A stretch of DNA of 64,000 nt from Bacteroidales bacterium (GCA_017549505.1 JAFYUS010000030.1:88625-152624); one strand, 5' to 3'; positions 1 to 9,745 are shown, numbered from the stretch's first letter. The notes: generated by a model not told the origin, from the letters alone. Numbers and translations: made by a program.

Positions 1-763
1 TGTCGCACACCTTGCTCCTGAGGCAGTATGGGGCTATTCGGTCCTCTCTCTTCCAAGCGTGAACAAGGCTCTGTATGACCGCATCAGTTATGATGACTTC
101 CGCAGGATGTCATGGCTTGACCCTGATTATACATGGCATCCGGGACATGAGAACTATAATCCGAACAACGGATATCAGTTCGCAGGTATGGATGACCCTA
201 TGTCAGGATATGAGATGTACGGCATTACAAACGCATACCAGTACTTCCTCAACTTCACCGCACCATACGTGAACATCAAGTTCCGTCCTGCAAGCGGACA
301 GTGCGTGGAGTACACAGAAGGAAACGTTGCCGACCACGTCCTCATGCGTGTAGAGGAAATGTACTTTCTCCAGATCGAGTCTGCTCTTTACAAGAGGACC
401 GGTGGCGGACTTGATGCTGCGAAGAAGCTCCTCAACGAGTTCATGCAGAGGTACCGTTACAGCAGCTACGACTGCAGCAACATCACATCAGAGACTGCAT
501 TCATCCAGGAGATGATGCTCCAGAAGAGAATCGAGTTCTGGGGCGAGGGTATCCTCTTCTTCGACTACAAGCGTCTGAACCAGGGCATCACCAGAGGTTA
601 CAGCGGAACAAACTTCCCGGCAGTGGCAAGATTCAATACAGACGGCCGCTCGCCTCAGTGGAACATAGTGATAACCAGGGGTGAGTATCAGGCAAACACA
701 GCTCTCAATCAGGAGCTTAACAACCCTGATCCTACCGAACTCCTCATTCCATGGTCAGAATAA
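1..763 (+). CDS. SusD/RagB-family outer-membrane lipoprotein, C-terminal part (cut by window edge)
   Basis: The reading frame is open from base 2 to the stop at 761-763, giving about 253 visible residues, so the start and lipobox lie outside the window. The visible part has the features of the SusD C-terminal half: an Arg-Val-Glu-Glu-Met-Tyr-Phe-Leu helix followed by a tetratricopeptide-like helix pair, a KRIEFWGEG segment and a FFDYKRLNQG segment, ending in LLIPWSE. SusD proteins sit on the cell surface and pass ligand to a SusC TonB-dependent porin, which should lie just upstream. The gene is followed after 11 nt by a large lipoprotein and a subtilisin-like protease, which suggests that the locus may handle peptide or protein rather than glycan, but substrate cannot be read from sequence. 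A GTG at 59 is in frame but is not the real start, because the frame and the fold continue upstream. Confidence 0.9.
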   Translation, partial: VAHLAPEAVWGYSVLSLPSVNKALYDRISYDDFRRMSWLDPDYTWHPGHENYNPNNGYQFAGMDDPMSGYEMYGITNAYQYFLNFTAPYVNIKFRPASGQCVEYTEGNVADHVLMRVEEMYFLQIESALYKRTGGGLDAAKKLLNEFMQRYRYSSYDCSNITSETAFIQEMMLQKRIEFWGEGILFFDYKRLNQGITRGYSGTNFPAVARFNTDGRSPQWNIVITRGEYQANTALNQELNNPDPTELLIPWSE

Positions 764-774
764 TCTAAACGGAA

Positions 775-3279
775 ATGAAGAATATGAAGACAATATTTAA
801 ATATATCCTTGCCGCTGCGGCCGTACTCTCATTCGCAGCATGTCAGGAGGAACCATATGCACCGGGAGAACCTGATCTTCTCGAGTGCCAGGGCCTGTTC
901 TTCCCGCAGGAGCAGGCAAAGAGCTATGAGGTCGCTCCTAACGGCGCCAAGTATCTGACATTCACTGTGGAGAGAAATCCTGCAGTCAAGAACTATTTCC
1001 CGGAGGCAGAGGTCCCTTACGAACTCACTTGCAGTGAGGAGGGCTTCTTCTCTCTCGAGGAGGATTTCATCTATTTCGATGAAGACCAGGAGAAGACTAC
1101 ATTCAAGGTGTATTTCTCTGATGAGTATGAGACAGGAAAGAAATATACAGGTACAATCAAGGTCACTGATCCTCTTTATGTTTCAAACTACGGTCTTTCA
1201 AGCAACGAGCTTACATTCTCGCTTACAATAGTACAGTGGAATCTTCTCGGCGAGGGACTTTGGAGAGATGACTTTGCATCGAGCTATTTCGTAGCCATCG
1301 GTGCCGAGATCGCTGCTCCTTACCAGGAGAAGAAGGTTAAGGTTTACGAGCGTGAGGATCTTCCTCGTTACTACAGGGTGGATGATGTCTATACTCCAGA
1401 CTATGTTTCTTATATCGTAGACGGAAACACAAAGAATGCTGACCTTTATGCAAAGTATTGCGATGCAAAGAGCGTATATATCGATGCATCTGATGTTAAT
1501 AAGGTATACATTCCTCTCCAGTATGCATTCACATGCCCAAGCGGACAGTACGGACTTGTCTACATGGGTTCTGACGTGGAGGAAGTATTCGATGCAGGAT
1601 ATTCAAACCAGTACGGAAAGCTCAAGGACGGATCTATCACTTTCCCTAAGAACTCTCTTGTAGCATATCTTCCTTCAGCAGGTGCGGCCTATGCTAATGC
1701 GGCAGGAAAGCACAGACTTGTTCTCCCTGGTTACCAGCCATACGACTATTCTGTGGAGGTTGAGTATAAGGATGCAGTGAAGGGTGTAATGCCGGTTACA
1801 TTCACTCTCGGTCCGGATGTGGCAAAGGTGAACTACCAGGTATTCCCTGGCCATGTTTCAGATGCAGAGATGGTTTCAAAGCTTGAGGAAGTGAAGTCTG
1901 GCATGAACGTCAAGACAGTCACTGAGTCAGGCGAATACGATTTCACAACTGACAAGACCGGTCTCTATACCCTTATCGCATGCTCATATGATGCAGCAGG
2001 CAATTTCAAGGAGTATACCTATATCAAGTTCGGTTATGACACTGCAGATGATCCTAAGGATGTGGATATCCATATCGGACTCATCGTGTCAGACAAGTTT
2101 GCCGGAGCAGGTCTTACCAAGGAGAATTCGATGGAGTTCTATCTTTACGGAAGCGAACTTACAAACGTGAAGGTCGCAATGTACAAGAAGGCTCATTATG
2201 AGGATTTCCGTGAGGCTATCGAGGCTGAGTTTGACTACTACATCGCACCTCTTGACCGTGAGACCCTCGCACAGGTGAATGCCGGAGGATTCTCGGGTGT
2301 GATCAACAATCTTTCTGCAGGTACGGAGTACATCCTTATCGCATATGCTGAAAACGGCTACCACAGCGGTGTGTTCACTACAACTGAATTCACTGCCGGC
2401 GAGTTCGACCTGATGGATTCGGAGTTCGGCATCTATGACCTTCCTAACAAGTTCCAGCCGGAAGATAAGTCAGCATACTTCAAGGAGTGGGACGTATGGT
2501 CTCTCGATCCATATCAGGCAAAGGCGTGGGGTAGAGAAAAGAGAGCCCATGCAGAATTCTCTGATGACAAGGACGTTCTGCTTGACGCCAACGGAAAGGT
2601 AACTGAAGATCCTGCCAAGGCCGAGACTACGATTGATTATGTGAAGCTTACCGGTATGTATCCGAATGCGGCGCAGAAGTACGGCTTCAAGGATGAGATC
2701 CAGCTTGAGTTCTACGAAGGTTTCGTATATACCATCATGACTCAGATGGAGCCAGGTGAGTACAACGGTAAGCCAATATATCCTACCAATGCATATCTCT
2801 TCTTCGACGGCACCGGCCTTACAGCCTTCCTTGAGAATGGTGCGATGATCGGAGGTTTCCTCACAGAGGAACAGGATGTCATCGGATTTGTTGGTAATCC
2901 AAGGACTGAAGCAGGTTCATATGGATATACATATGTAGCGATGATGCTCTGCTACTTCAATTCAGCAGACTATTCAGGTGAGGCTCCTCTCATTACCGAG
3001 GATGCTCATGCATACCCGCTTCTTGTGAGTCCGGACTCGAAGTATGCAGACTATGGTGCTGACGCTTCTTCGCTCAAGGCTCCAGCTGCATGCAACAAGG
3101 TTTCCGCTGAGCTTGGCAAGCCTCGTACAAACTATGTGGAGACAGACAGAGGATACATCAGGTCTGTAATCGACGGAATCAAGGGAACACCATATAACTA
3201 TATGCAGAACACTTTCAATGTTTCAGATATCTTCTTTGAAATAGAGCCGGTGTCGTTCACAATGACAAAGTCAAACTAA
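775..3279 (+). CDS. Large surface lipoprotein of a SusCD-type locus
   Basis: This 834-residue protein starts with a lipoprotein signal (LSFAAC, Cys23) followed by QEE, which resembles the acidic signal that sends Bacteroidota lipoproteins to the outside of the outer membrane. No enzyme motif is visible. The rest looks like beta-sandwich modules rich in Tyr, Asp and Gly, with an FN3-like stretch near residues 440-560 ending in a YILIAYAEN motif. The position directly after susD is where SusE/F-like ligand-binding lipoproteins or locus-specific binding proteins are found, so a substrate-binding role is the best guess. The ATG at 775 is used; an alternative ATG lies three codons later. It is followed after 6 nt by the S8 protease, so the two are probably cotranscribed. 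I do not recognise a named family. Confidence 0.75.
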   Translation: MKNMKTIFKYILAAAAVLSFAACQEEPYAPGEPDLLECQGLFFPQEQAKSYEVAPNGAKYLTFTVERNPAVKNYFPEAEVPYELTCSEEGFFSLEEDFIYFDEDQEKTTFKVYFSDEYETGKKYTGTIKVTDPLYVSNYGLSSNELTFSLTIVQWNLLGEGLWRDDFASSYFVAIGAEIAAPYQEKKVKVYEREDLPRYYRVDDVYTPDYVSYIVDGNTKNADLYAKYCDAKSVYIDASDVNKVYIPLQYAFTCPSGQYGLVYMGSDVEEVFDAGYSNQYGKLKDGSITFPKNSLVAYLPSAGAAYANAAGKHRLVLPGYQPYDYSVEVEYKDAVKGVMPVTFTLGPDVAKVNYQVFPGHVSDAEMVSKLEEVKSGMNVKTVTESGEYDFTTDKTGLYTLIACSYDAAGNFKEYTYIKFGYDTADDPKDVDIHIGLIVSDKFAGAGLTKENSMEFYLYGSELTNVKVAMYKKAHYEDFREAIEAEFDYYIAPLDRETLAQVNAGGFSGVINNLSAGTEYILIAYAENGYHSGVFTTTEFTAGEFDLMDSEFGIYDLPNKFQPEDKSAYFKEWDVWSLDPYQAKAWGREKRAHAEFSDDKDVLLDANGKVTEDPAKAETTIDYVKLTGMYPNAAQKYGFKDEIQLEFYEGFVYTIMTQMEPGEYNGKPIYPTNAYLFFDGTGLTAFLENGAMIGGFLTEEQDVIGFVGNPRTEAGSYGYTYVAMMLCYFNSADYSGEAPLITEDAHAYPLLVSPDSKYADYGADASSLKAPAACNKVSAELGKPRTNYVETDRGYIRSVIDGIKGTPYNYMQNTFNVSDIFFEIEPVSFTMTKSN

Positions 3280-3285
3280 CATAAT

Positions 3286-5367
3286 ATGCATTCCATTTCA
3301 ATCAATAGAGCGTTCGCGCTCTTGACATTGACGCTTCTTGCAGCTTCTTCCTGTGTGGAGGAGCTGCATGATGCTGTTAATACCCCTGTGTCAGCAGTAC
3401 CGGGAGCAGTAATGACCAAGGTCATAAATACTCCCGAAGATTCTGAAGAAGGAGCTCTTCTTCTCTGTCTTACTGAAGAGGCTTCAGATGCCTATGCATC
3501 AGGAGACTTGTCCCTGGCAGCCCAGTTTGCAGAAGACATCCAGGTGAAGTCTCTTAAGCCGGTCTTCACCATCGCTCCCGGCAAGGAGAAGGTGGCCAGA
3601 AGACATAATCTTCACAGATGGTTCAAGATAGAGTTCGAAGGCATGGACAAGTCAGTTGCCGCAGCACGCCTTACGACTTTCTCGGATGTGTGCCAGGTCC
3701 AGTACAACAAGACTGTCGTGCCTGCCTGTGACCTTTCGTTCACTCCTTACATACCATCCCGTACAGAGTTTGCAGACGGTGCCCTTCCTTTCAACGACCC
3801 TATGCTCAAGGATCAGTGGCATTACATCAACGATGGAAAGAATTCCGGATCAAACACAGCTGTAGCAGGTGCTGATATAGCAGTGAAGGATGCATGGAAG
3901 CTTACCGGAGGTGACCCTCGCGTGATCGTGGCTGTGCTTGACAGCCCTGTCAAGTATGATCATCCGGATCTTGCTGCAAATATGTGGAAGAACGAAAAAG
4001 AGATTCCTGGTAACGGCGAGGATGACGACAAGAACGGATACATTGACGATTACTATGGATGGAACTGCGAGCGAGAGAACGGAGATATCAATTGGGAGGG
4101 TGCCAGAGCTTCAGGACATGGTACCCATGTCGCTGGAGTCGTGGCTGCAGTCAACGGCAACGGTATCGGCGTCAGCGGAATCGCAGGTGGAACGGGAAAC
4201 AATGACGGAGTCCGCATCATGTCGTGCCAGATATTCGAAAACGGATATTCAACCAATCTCGACGCTTCAGCAAACGGTTTCGTATATGCTGCACAGAACG
4301 GTGCAAGTATCGCACAGTGCTCTTTCGGTCTGATCAACGGAAACTACACTTCAGATGCAGAATATGCAGGTCTTTATGGTGCCGAGTACGCAGGAGTGCA
4401 GTTCTTCCTTGACAAGGAGAACAACAACAGCGATATCCTTGACGGAAACATAATCATTGCTGCTGCAGGAAATGAGCGTGCAACGATTTCCAGCTATCCT
4501 GCCGCTCTTGAAGAAGTCGTATCGGTGACAGCACTTGGACCGGACTACCTTCCTGCAGTGGGTTATACCAACTATGGCCCTGGCTGTAATATCGCTGCTC
4601 CCGGTGGAGACTTCTATGCAGGTGACGTCACTTCTGTGGAGAACAACAGAAGCCGTGTCCTTTCTACATTCATCAATACCGCAAACGACGATAACGTCGG
4701 AACCGGTCATGACTATGTCTATATGCAGGGAACATCAATGGCTTGTCCTCATGTTTCAGGAGTTGCGGCACTCGGTCTTTCATATGCATATAAGGTAGGA
4801 AAGAAGTTCTCACGCGAAGAGTACATCTCCATGCTCCTCACTTCAGTCAACCATATTGAAGACGTCAATGCGAATTTCAAGGACGGTTACAAGGGCAAGT
4901 TCTACATCGAAGGCGGAAAATACAATTATGTGGACCTCGGAGCCTACAGAGGCGGCAAGATGGGTACTGGCGGTATCGATGCCTGGAAACTTCTCATGAA
5001 TGTCGAGGGAACACCTTCTATTTCCGTGAAGGTGCTCGGAGAAGATGAGAAGGCCAAGAGATATGACCTTACTGAGTATTTCGGTGGTGGTGCTACAGAC
5101 CTTACATATATCGGTGTGGAATGTGATGCCGCTACACGTCAGGCTCTCGGTCTTTCGGATGATGCCGCTTCACTCGAGATCAAATACGGCAAGCTCAGCA
5201 TCAAGCCTACGAAGGTGGGATCTGGCAAGATTACTGTCAAGGCTCTCGCCGGATACGACGAGGATGGTGTCGCTGACGGAAATACCCAGATAGGAGGTAT
5301 GGAGATTTCCAGAACTATCTCGATCGTTTCAAGAGGCGTTGCTGCCGGCAACGGAGGATGGCTTTAA
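3286..5367 (+). CDS. Subtilisin-like serine peptidase (S8 family) lipoprotein
   Basis: The protein has 693 residues and a lipobox (LAASSC, Cys23), so it is probably tethered to a membrane, likely on the surface. The S8 catalytic triad is complete: Asp219 in VAVLDSP, His278 in GHGTHVAG and Ser484 in GTSMACPHVSG, with the oxyanion Asn in AAAGNE. Residues about 40-180 form a prodomain-like region before the catalytic domain, and residues from about 560 form a C-terminal beta-rich extension with no recognised motif. The gene follows the SusD-type protein and a large lipoprotein with short gaps, so protein or peptide processing in the same uptake system is likely. A hairpin lies after the stop at 5381-5409. 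The peptidase assignment is firm; the substrate is unknown. Confidence 0.95.
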   Translation: MHSISINRAFALLTLTLLAASSCVEELHDAVNTPVSAVPGAVMTKVINTPEDSEEGALLLCLTEEASDAYASGDLSLAAQFAEDIQVKSLKPVFTIAPGKEKVARRHNLHRWFKIEFEGMDKSVAAARLTTFSDVCQVQYNKTVVPACDLSFTPYIPSRTEFADGALPFNDPMLKDQWHYINDGKNSGSNTAVAGADIAVKDAWKLTGGDPRVIVAVLDSPVKYDHPDLAANMWKNEKEIPGNGEDDDKNGYIDDYYGWNCERENGDINWEGARASGHGTHVAGVVAAVNGNGIGVSGIAGGTGNNDGVRIMSCQIFENGYSTNLDASANGFVYAAQNGASIAQCSFGLINGNYTSDAEYAGLYGAEYAGVQFFLDKENNNSDILDGNIIIAAAGNERATISSYPAALEEVVSVTALGPDYLPAVGYTNYGPGCNIAAPGGDFYAGDVTSVENNRSRVLSTFINTANDDNVGTGHDYVYMQGTSMACPHVSGVAALGLSYAYKVGKKFSREEYISMLLTSVNHIEDVNANFKDGYKGKFYIEGGKYNYVDLGAYRGGKMGTGGIDAWKLLMNVEGTPSISVKVLGEDEKAKRYDLTEYFGGGATDLTYIGVECDAATRQALGLSDDAASLEIKYGKLSIKPTKVGSGKITVKALAGYDEDGVADGNTQIGGMEISRTISIVSRGVAAGNGGWL

Positions 5368-5380
5368 TCTGTTAAACGTC

Positions 5381-5409
5381 ATTGCCAGGCCCGTCAGGGC
5401 CGTGGCAAT
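5381..5409 (+). terminator. Hairpin after the S8 peptidase gene
   Basis: ATTGCC and GGCCC pair with GGGCC and GGCAAT around a short GTCA loop, with small bulges. Only a weak T-rich stretch follows. It may be a terminator or a partial attenuator before the small lipoprotein at 5427. Confidence 0.5.
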
Positions 5410-5426
5410 CTTTATGTGATTTTATT

Positions 5427-5882
5427 ATGAAGACAATATCTAAGATAATCCTTGCAATCTCAGTCGTTATTGCAGCATTCTCATGCGGAGATCCTCAGTC
5501 AGACGGTCCTGTAGTGTCTGAGGAAATCGTTGCAGAGTGGCACCTTGTAAGTGTATCTGGCCTTTCTTCTACGCCACAGGTGTATGTTGATTTCCGCCAG
5601 GACCTTTCTTTCGAGCTTTATCAGAAGGTCGGAGAGGGCCGCTACCGTAAGTTCGACGGCACATATGCCGTATCCGGCACCACCCTTTCAGGCAAGTATT
5701 CTGATGGAGAGAAATGGGGTAGCGACTACGTTGTCTCTTTCGACGGCGAGAAGATGCTCCTGACTGCCCAGAATGGATCTGAAGAAGTATGTACATATGA
5801 AAAGAAAGCCTTGTCGGAGACCGACAAGGCAGAAGCTATTCTTGTGACCAAGTCCGCTCAGGACGGTCCTAGATTCCTTTAA
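5427..5882 (+). CDS. Small lipocalin-like lipoprotein
   Basis: The ATG at 5427 is chosen because it begins a clear lipoprotein signal (MKTISKII...AAFSC, Cys20); the frame is open 15 codons further upstream, but that part overlaps the hairpin and has no signal character. The mature part of about 130 residues begins with EEIVAEWHLVS, a pattern common at the start of the lipocalin-like domains of Bacteroidota lipoproteins, followed by alternating beta strands with the turn GTYAVSGTTLSGKYSDG. It probably binds a small ligand or acts as an accessory of the preceding locus, but no function can be stated. The stop overlaps the stop of the convergent aldo/keto reductase gene by 4 nt. Confidence 0.75.
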   Translation: MKTISKIILAISVVIAAFSCGDPQSDGPVVSEEIVAEWHLVSVSGLSSTPQVYVDFRQDLSFELYQKVGEGRYRKFDGTYAVSGTTLSGKYSDGEKWGSDYVVSFDGEKMLLTAQNGSEEVCTYEKKALSETDKAEAILVTKSAQDGPRFL

Positions 5883-7249
5883 AGCTTATCCTGCTTGAGA
5901 TTTTCGACATATCTGTCGATCTTATGCAGTTCTCTAGGAATATTGATGCTCTGAGGGCAGTGTGACATACACTGGTTGCAACCGATGCAACGCGATGCCT
6001 GACGGAGCTTTGGAACAGCCCGATCGTAGCTTACAAGGTAAGCGCGACGGGCTTTCTTGTATCCCTCGTCGTTGATGCTTGCTGCAACCTCTCCTGCATT
6101 CACACACTTGTTGTAGTGCAACAGGATTGCTGGAATATCGATTCCGTATGGACATGGCATGCAGTATTTGCAGTCGTTGCAAGGAATTGTCGGATATTTC
6201 TGCATGATTTCAGCTGTCTCGTCCAGGAATGTGAGTTCGTCTTCATCAAGCGGTACGAGAGGGGAGTAGGTCTTCACGTTGTCCTGAAGATGCTCCATGT
6301 ATGTCATTCCGCTGAGGACGGTCAGTACTCCTTCGTGAGTTCCTGCAAATCTGAATGCCCATGAGGCCACGCTTCCTTCAGGATTGCGTTCCTTCAGACG
6401 GTCTGCCACATACTGTGGAACCTTTGAAAGACGGCCTCCAAGAAGCGGCTCCATGATCACCGACTGGATGCCTCTCTTGTCGAGTTCCTGCTGGAGATAT
6501 TCTGCATCTGCATTTCTGCCGCTTGCATGTCTCCAGTCCACATAATTGAGCTGGATCTGGACGAAGTCCCAGTGGTATTTCTCGTGATATGTCATCATCT
6601 CATCGAATCCCTCCTTGCTTCCGTGGAATGAGAATCCGAGATTACGTATACGGCCTGCCTTGCGTTCTTCCATCAGGAAGTCCATGATGCCGTTGTCGAC
6701 AAATCTTTGTCTGAAACCGGCTTCGTTGCCGAGAGAATGAAGGAGATAGTAATCGATGTAGTCTGTCTGGAGATTCTCCATGGACTTTCTGTACATCTCG
6801 ATGGAATTCTCCCTGCTTGCGTTGCTGAAGTTGGAGAGCTTTGTAGCTATGTAGTAGCTTTCTCTAGGATATCTCTTGAGGGACTTTCCTGTAGCTGATT
6901 CACTCTGGCCCTGGAGATATACCGGAGCCGTGTCGAAATAGTTTACACCATGCTCGATGGCGTAATCGATCAGACGGTCAATAGCCTCCTGGTCGCATAT
7001 GTCCCTGCCGTTCTCATCCTTGATCATAGGCCAACGCATACATCCGTATCCGAGTATGCTGACCTTGTCACCTCTTACATTGTTTGTCCTGTAAGTCATC
7101 TCGCCGGATGTCGCGGTACCCGCTGCGCTTTCGGCAGCGCCCGCGCCTGATCCCTTGCATCCTGCGACGGCTCCCAGGCCTCCCATAACCATGGCTGCTG
7201 TTCCTGTCCTCTTGAGGAACTCTCTTCTGTCTATATTATTGTTCTTCAT
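5879..7249 (-). CDS. Tat-exported aldo/keto reductase with C-terminal 4Fe-4S clusters
   Basis: The 456-residue protein begins with a twin-arginine signal (DRREFLKRTG, residues 7-16, then a hydrophobic stretch), so it is exported folded. The aldo/keto reductase barrel follows, with the usual Asp and Tyr in NYFDTAPVY, Lys in IATKLS and His in YLLHS. The last 100 residues carry two ferredoxin-type motifs, CNDCKYCMPCPYGIDIP and CIGCNQCMSHCPQ, so electrons from iron-sulfur clusters can probably reach the active site. The upstream gene, 3 nt away, encodes a polyferredoxin membrane protein that is a likely electron donor. NADPH is the usual cofactor of this fold, but an exported enzyme would not have it unless it is loaded before export. 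The substrate is unknown. Confidence 0.9.
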   Translation of the reverse strand: MKNNNIDRREFLKRTGTAAMVMGGLGAVAGCKGSGAGAAESAAGTATSGEMTYRTNNVRGDKVSILGYGCMRWPMIKDENGRDICDQEAIDRLIDYAIEHGVNYFDTAPVYLQGQSESATGKSLKRYPRESYYIATKLSNFSNASRENSIEMYRKSMENLQTDYIDYYLLHSLGNEAGFRQRFVDNGIMDFLMEERKAGRIRNLGFSFHGSKEGFDEMMTYHEKYHWDFVQIQLNYVDWRHASGRNADAEYLQQELDKRGIQSVIMEPLLGGRLSKVPQYVADRLKERNPEGSVASWAFRFAGTHEGVLTVLSGMTYMEHLQDNVKTYSPLVPLDEDELTFLDETAEIMQKYPTIPCNDCKYCMPCPYGIDIPAILLHYNKCVNAGEVAASINDEGYKKARRAYLVSYDRAVPKLRQASRCIGCNQCMSHCPQSINIPRELHKIDRYVENLKQDKL

Positions 7250-7252
7250 AGC

Positions 7253-8746
7253 CTAGATCGTTTTATGTACTTCGTGTCCTTCCACATGTATTGCAGTAAA
7301 CGGCCTTGCAGGGCAGAGGTTCTCGCATGCACCGCATCCGATACATCTCTCCTCGTTCACCACAGGGATTCTGAGTGACTTAGGGTCGTCAGGATTCTTC
7401 CTTACCATGCTGATTGCTCCGGCAGGACAATGTCTTGCACAGTTGCCGCAGCTTACCTCGTCAGTGTTCACGACGCAGTTGTCAAGGCATACTACTGCAT
7501 GTCCGATCTGAGTCGATGACTTTTCCTCCACGCTAATAGGTCTGATTGCTCCGGCAGGACATACGTCAGAACATTTTGTACACTCAGGACGGCAATAACC
7601 TCTTTCATATGACATCTCAGGCTGCATAAGGGTCATCAACGAAGTGGATGGTCTCAATACCTGATTAGGGCACACGCTTACGCAGAGCTGGCAAGCTGTA
7701 CAATGGTCAGCGAAATTCTTCAGACTGAGGGAGCCGGCCGGAACGAGTCGTGTCTGCCTTTCAGGCTTGGCTGCTCGTTCGATTTCAGCAAGACCTCCGT
7801 CGACCTTCATCTCCTGGGCCTTGGCAGCCACGGCTGTCGTTGCGATTGCGGATGATACGAGGAAAGCTCTCTTGCTCTTGTCGACATTCCCCTGAGCTGG
7901 CGAAGGGGAGCCCTTCTTGCCGTATCGGCATGCATAATGTATCGCCCCTTCCTTGCATGTTTCTATACAGTCCATACATGCGACGCAGCGGCTGTAGTCG
8001 ATCTCATGTTCCTTCATGTTGATGCATGAAGACTTGCACTGCTTGCCGCAGAGGCCGCAGTTGCGGCATTTTTCTGTGTCTATCACAGGAGCGAATACGC
8101 TGAATCTCGAGAACAGGCCGAGGACCGATCCGACAGGGCAGATGGTGTTGCACCATGTTCTTCCGTGCTTCCATGCGAGGACTGCGATTACTGCGAATGT
8201 GGCTGCAGCAACTGCGAATGTGGCGCCAGACCTGATCCAGACCTCGGTGCTGTAGAATGCATAGCTTCCGGCTCTTTCCGCAATCCATGCGAAGAAATTA
8301 TTGCCAAGCTGATATACAGGAGCAAGGAGGTTCGACGCTATTCTGCCGTATGCGCTGTATGGAGCTACAAGAGCTACCAGCGAATGCAGACCGGCAATAA
8401 GTGCGATGATGAATAATGCCAGAACGCCGTATCTGAGCCAGTTGATGGCAGGGGAGTAGCTGAAGCGGAAGCGGTTCTTCTTCTTTGTCTTTCCATGAAT
8501 CCAAGAGATGATGTCCTGCATTACTCCGAGAGGGCATATTACCGAGCAGTAGACTCTTCCGAACAGAAGTGTCAGCACCAGAAGGACTGCCACTACGCCG
8601 AAATTAAGCGCCAGGACTGCAGGAAGGAACTGCACCTTCGCCATCCAGCCGAGCCATGCGTGGGCTGCTCCTGTGAAATCCAGGAACAGAAGCGTCACAC
8701 CTATAAAGAATACGGACGCCAGAATGATTCTGATTTTTCTTAGCAT
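7253..8746 (-). CDS. NapH/NapG-like polyferredoxin membrane protein
   Basis: The 497-residue protein has about five membrane helices in its first 220 residues, with the two CxxxCP motifs of the NapH/CcoG class (CSVICPLG and CNTICPVG). A soluble part follows with CRNCGLCGKQC and CVACMDCIETC, then a second hydrophobic segment introduced by KRAFLVSSA, which looks like a degenerate Tat signal, and then four more cluster motifs (CTACQLCVSVC, CTKCSDVC, CGNCARHC, CIGCGACENLC). This order equals a NapH-like protein joined to a NapG/MauM-like ferredoxin. The likely role is moving electrons from the membrane quinol pool to the periplasm, probably to the Tat-exported reductase encoded 3 nt downstream. 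It starts 4 nt after the patatin gene, so the three genes form one operon. Confidence 0.85.
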   Translation of the reverse strand: MLRKIRIILASVFFIGVTLLFLDFTGAAHAWLGWMAKVQFLPAVLALNFGVVAVLLVLTLLFGRVYCSVICPLGVMQDIISWIHGKTKKKNRFRFSYSPAINWLRYGVLALFIIALIAGLHSLVALVAPYSAYGRIASNLLAPVYQLGNNFFAWIAERAGSYAFYSTEVWIRSGATFAVAAATFAVIAVLAWKHGRTWCNTICPVGSVLGLFSRFSVFAPVIDTEKCRNCGLCGKQCKSSCINMKEHEIDYSRCVACMDCIETCKEGAIHYACRYGKKGSPSPAQGNVDKSKRAFLVSSAIATTAVAAKAQEMKVDGGLAEIERAAKPERQTRLVPAGSLSLKNFADHCTACQLCVSVCPNQVLRPSTSLMTLMQPEMSYERGYCRPECTKCSDVCPAGAIRPISVEEKSSTQIGHAVVCLDNCVVNTDEVSCGNCARHCPAGAISMVRKNPDDPKSLRIPVVNEERCIGCGACENLCPARPFTAIHVEGHEVHKTI

Positions 8747-8750
8747 ATAG

Positions 8751-9740
8751 TTAGAGTTTAGTTTCGTATCTGTCCAAAGCTTCTTTCATGAGTCTTCTTC
8801 CTGCTTCGGAGATCTCACGTGCATTTGCGTAATCGGATATCTCTCCGTAGGCATCGAAAGGCATCTTGACCAGCACATCCGGCCTGTATCTTTCTGCCGC
8901 TTCCTTTGCCAGAACATGGTTCATTATCGAGAACGTCCTGGAGAGAATGCTGTAGTAGCTCTCTTCATAGGCCAGTTCAGGCTCCGGGTCTTCATCGTTC
9001 CATTTGTGGGATATTATTTTCTGACCATGTGTACCTGCCAGCTTTATCTTTTCGAAAAATGTGAGGTTGGAGTCGTTTCTGATGGCATTCACCACTTCCC
9101 GTGTCTCCTGGTTCAGCGCCTTCTCCTCCGCCTGTCTCTCTTCCTCTTCTCTTGCGTCATCTATAAGCGACTGCCTGATACTGTCGACGTCGATGTCATT
9201 CACGTCGAATGCGACCAGTATGTCACCTTCGCTTCGTATCACCCTGCTTATCGGCATCGTATTTACGATACCTCCGTCGACAAGGGTTCTGAAACCATAT
9301 TTTACCGGGCGGAAAAGCGAAGGGATGGATATCGATGCCCTTATTGCATCGAAAAGTGGCCCACGGTCGAAAACGACCTCTTCGCCAGTATAAAGATCCG
9401 CGGCTACCGCGCGGTAGGGGATCTGAAGGTCTTCAATGTTGACGTCGGGGACTATCTCCTTGAGGGCGTTTATGACCTTGTCGCCCTTTACAAGATGGTT
9501 CATGCTCAAGGATATGTCCATGAGGCTGAAAACTTTCCATGCGTCAAGGCTGAAAAGCCATTCCTTAAGGTCATGGAGCTTTCCGGTGGCATAAATACCT
9601 CCGATCAGGGAACCTATGGAGGTTCCGGCTACAGACCTGATTCTGTATCCGCGGCTCTCGAGTTCTTCGATTGCTCCTATGTATGCCCATCCGCGCGGAC
9701 CTCCGCTGGACAGGACAAGTGCGACATCCTTACCGTTCAT
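8751..9740 (-). CDS. Patatin-like phospholipase (RssA/YlbK type)
   Basis: The 329-residue protein has the patatin oxyanion loop SGGPRGWAYIG, the nucleophile Ser41 in GTSIGS and the Asp partner in DGGIVNTMPI. It has no signal peptide, so it is probably a cytoplasmic or inner-membrane-associated lipid acyl hydrolase. I use the ATG at 9740 rather than the in-frame GTG at 9746, because the GTG lies inside a good -7 box (9746-9753) and because the ATG places the Gly-rich motif as in the family. It heads a three-gene operon with the polyferredoxin protein and the exported reductase; a functional link between lipid hydrolysis and these redox proteins is not obvious. Confidence 0.9.
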   Translation of the reverse strand: MNGKDVALVLSSGGPRGWAYIGAIEELESRGYRIRSVAGTSIGSLIGGIYATGKLHDLKEWLFSLDAWKVFSLMDISLSMNHLVKGDKVINALKEIVPDVNIEDLQIPYRAVAADLYTGEEVVFDRGPLFDAIRASISIPSLFRPVKYGFRTLVDGGIVNTMPISRVIRSEGDILVAFDVNDIDVDSIRQSLIDDAREEEERQAEEKALNQETREVVNAIRNDSNLTFFEKIKLAGTHGQKIISHKWNDEDPEPELAYEESYYSILSRTFSIMNHVLAKEAAERYRPDVLVKMPFDAYGEISDYANAREISEAGRRLMKEALDRYETKL

Positions 9741-9745
9741 AACCA

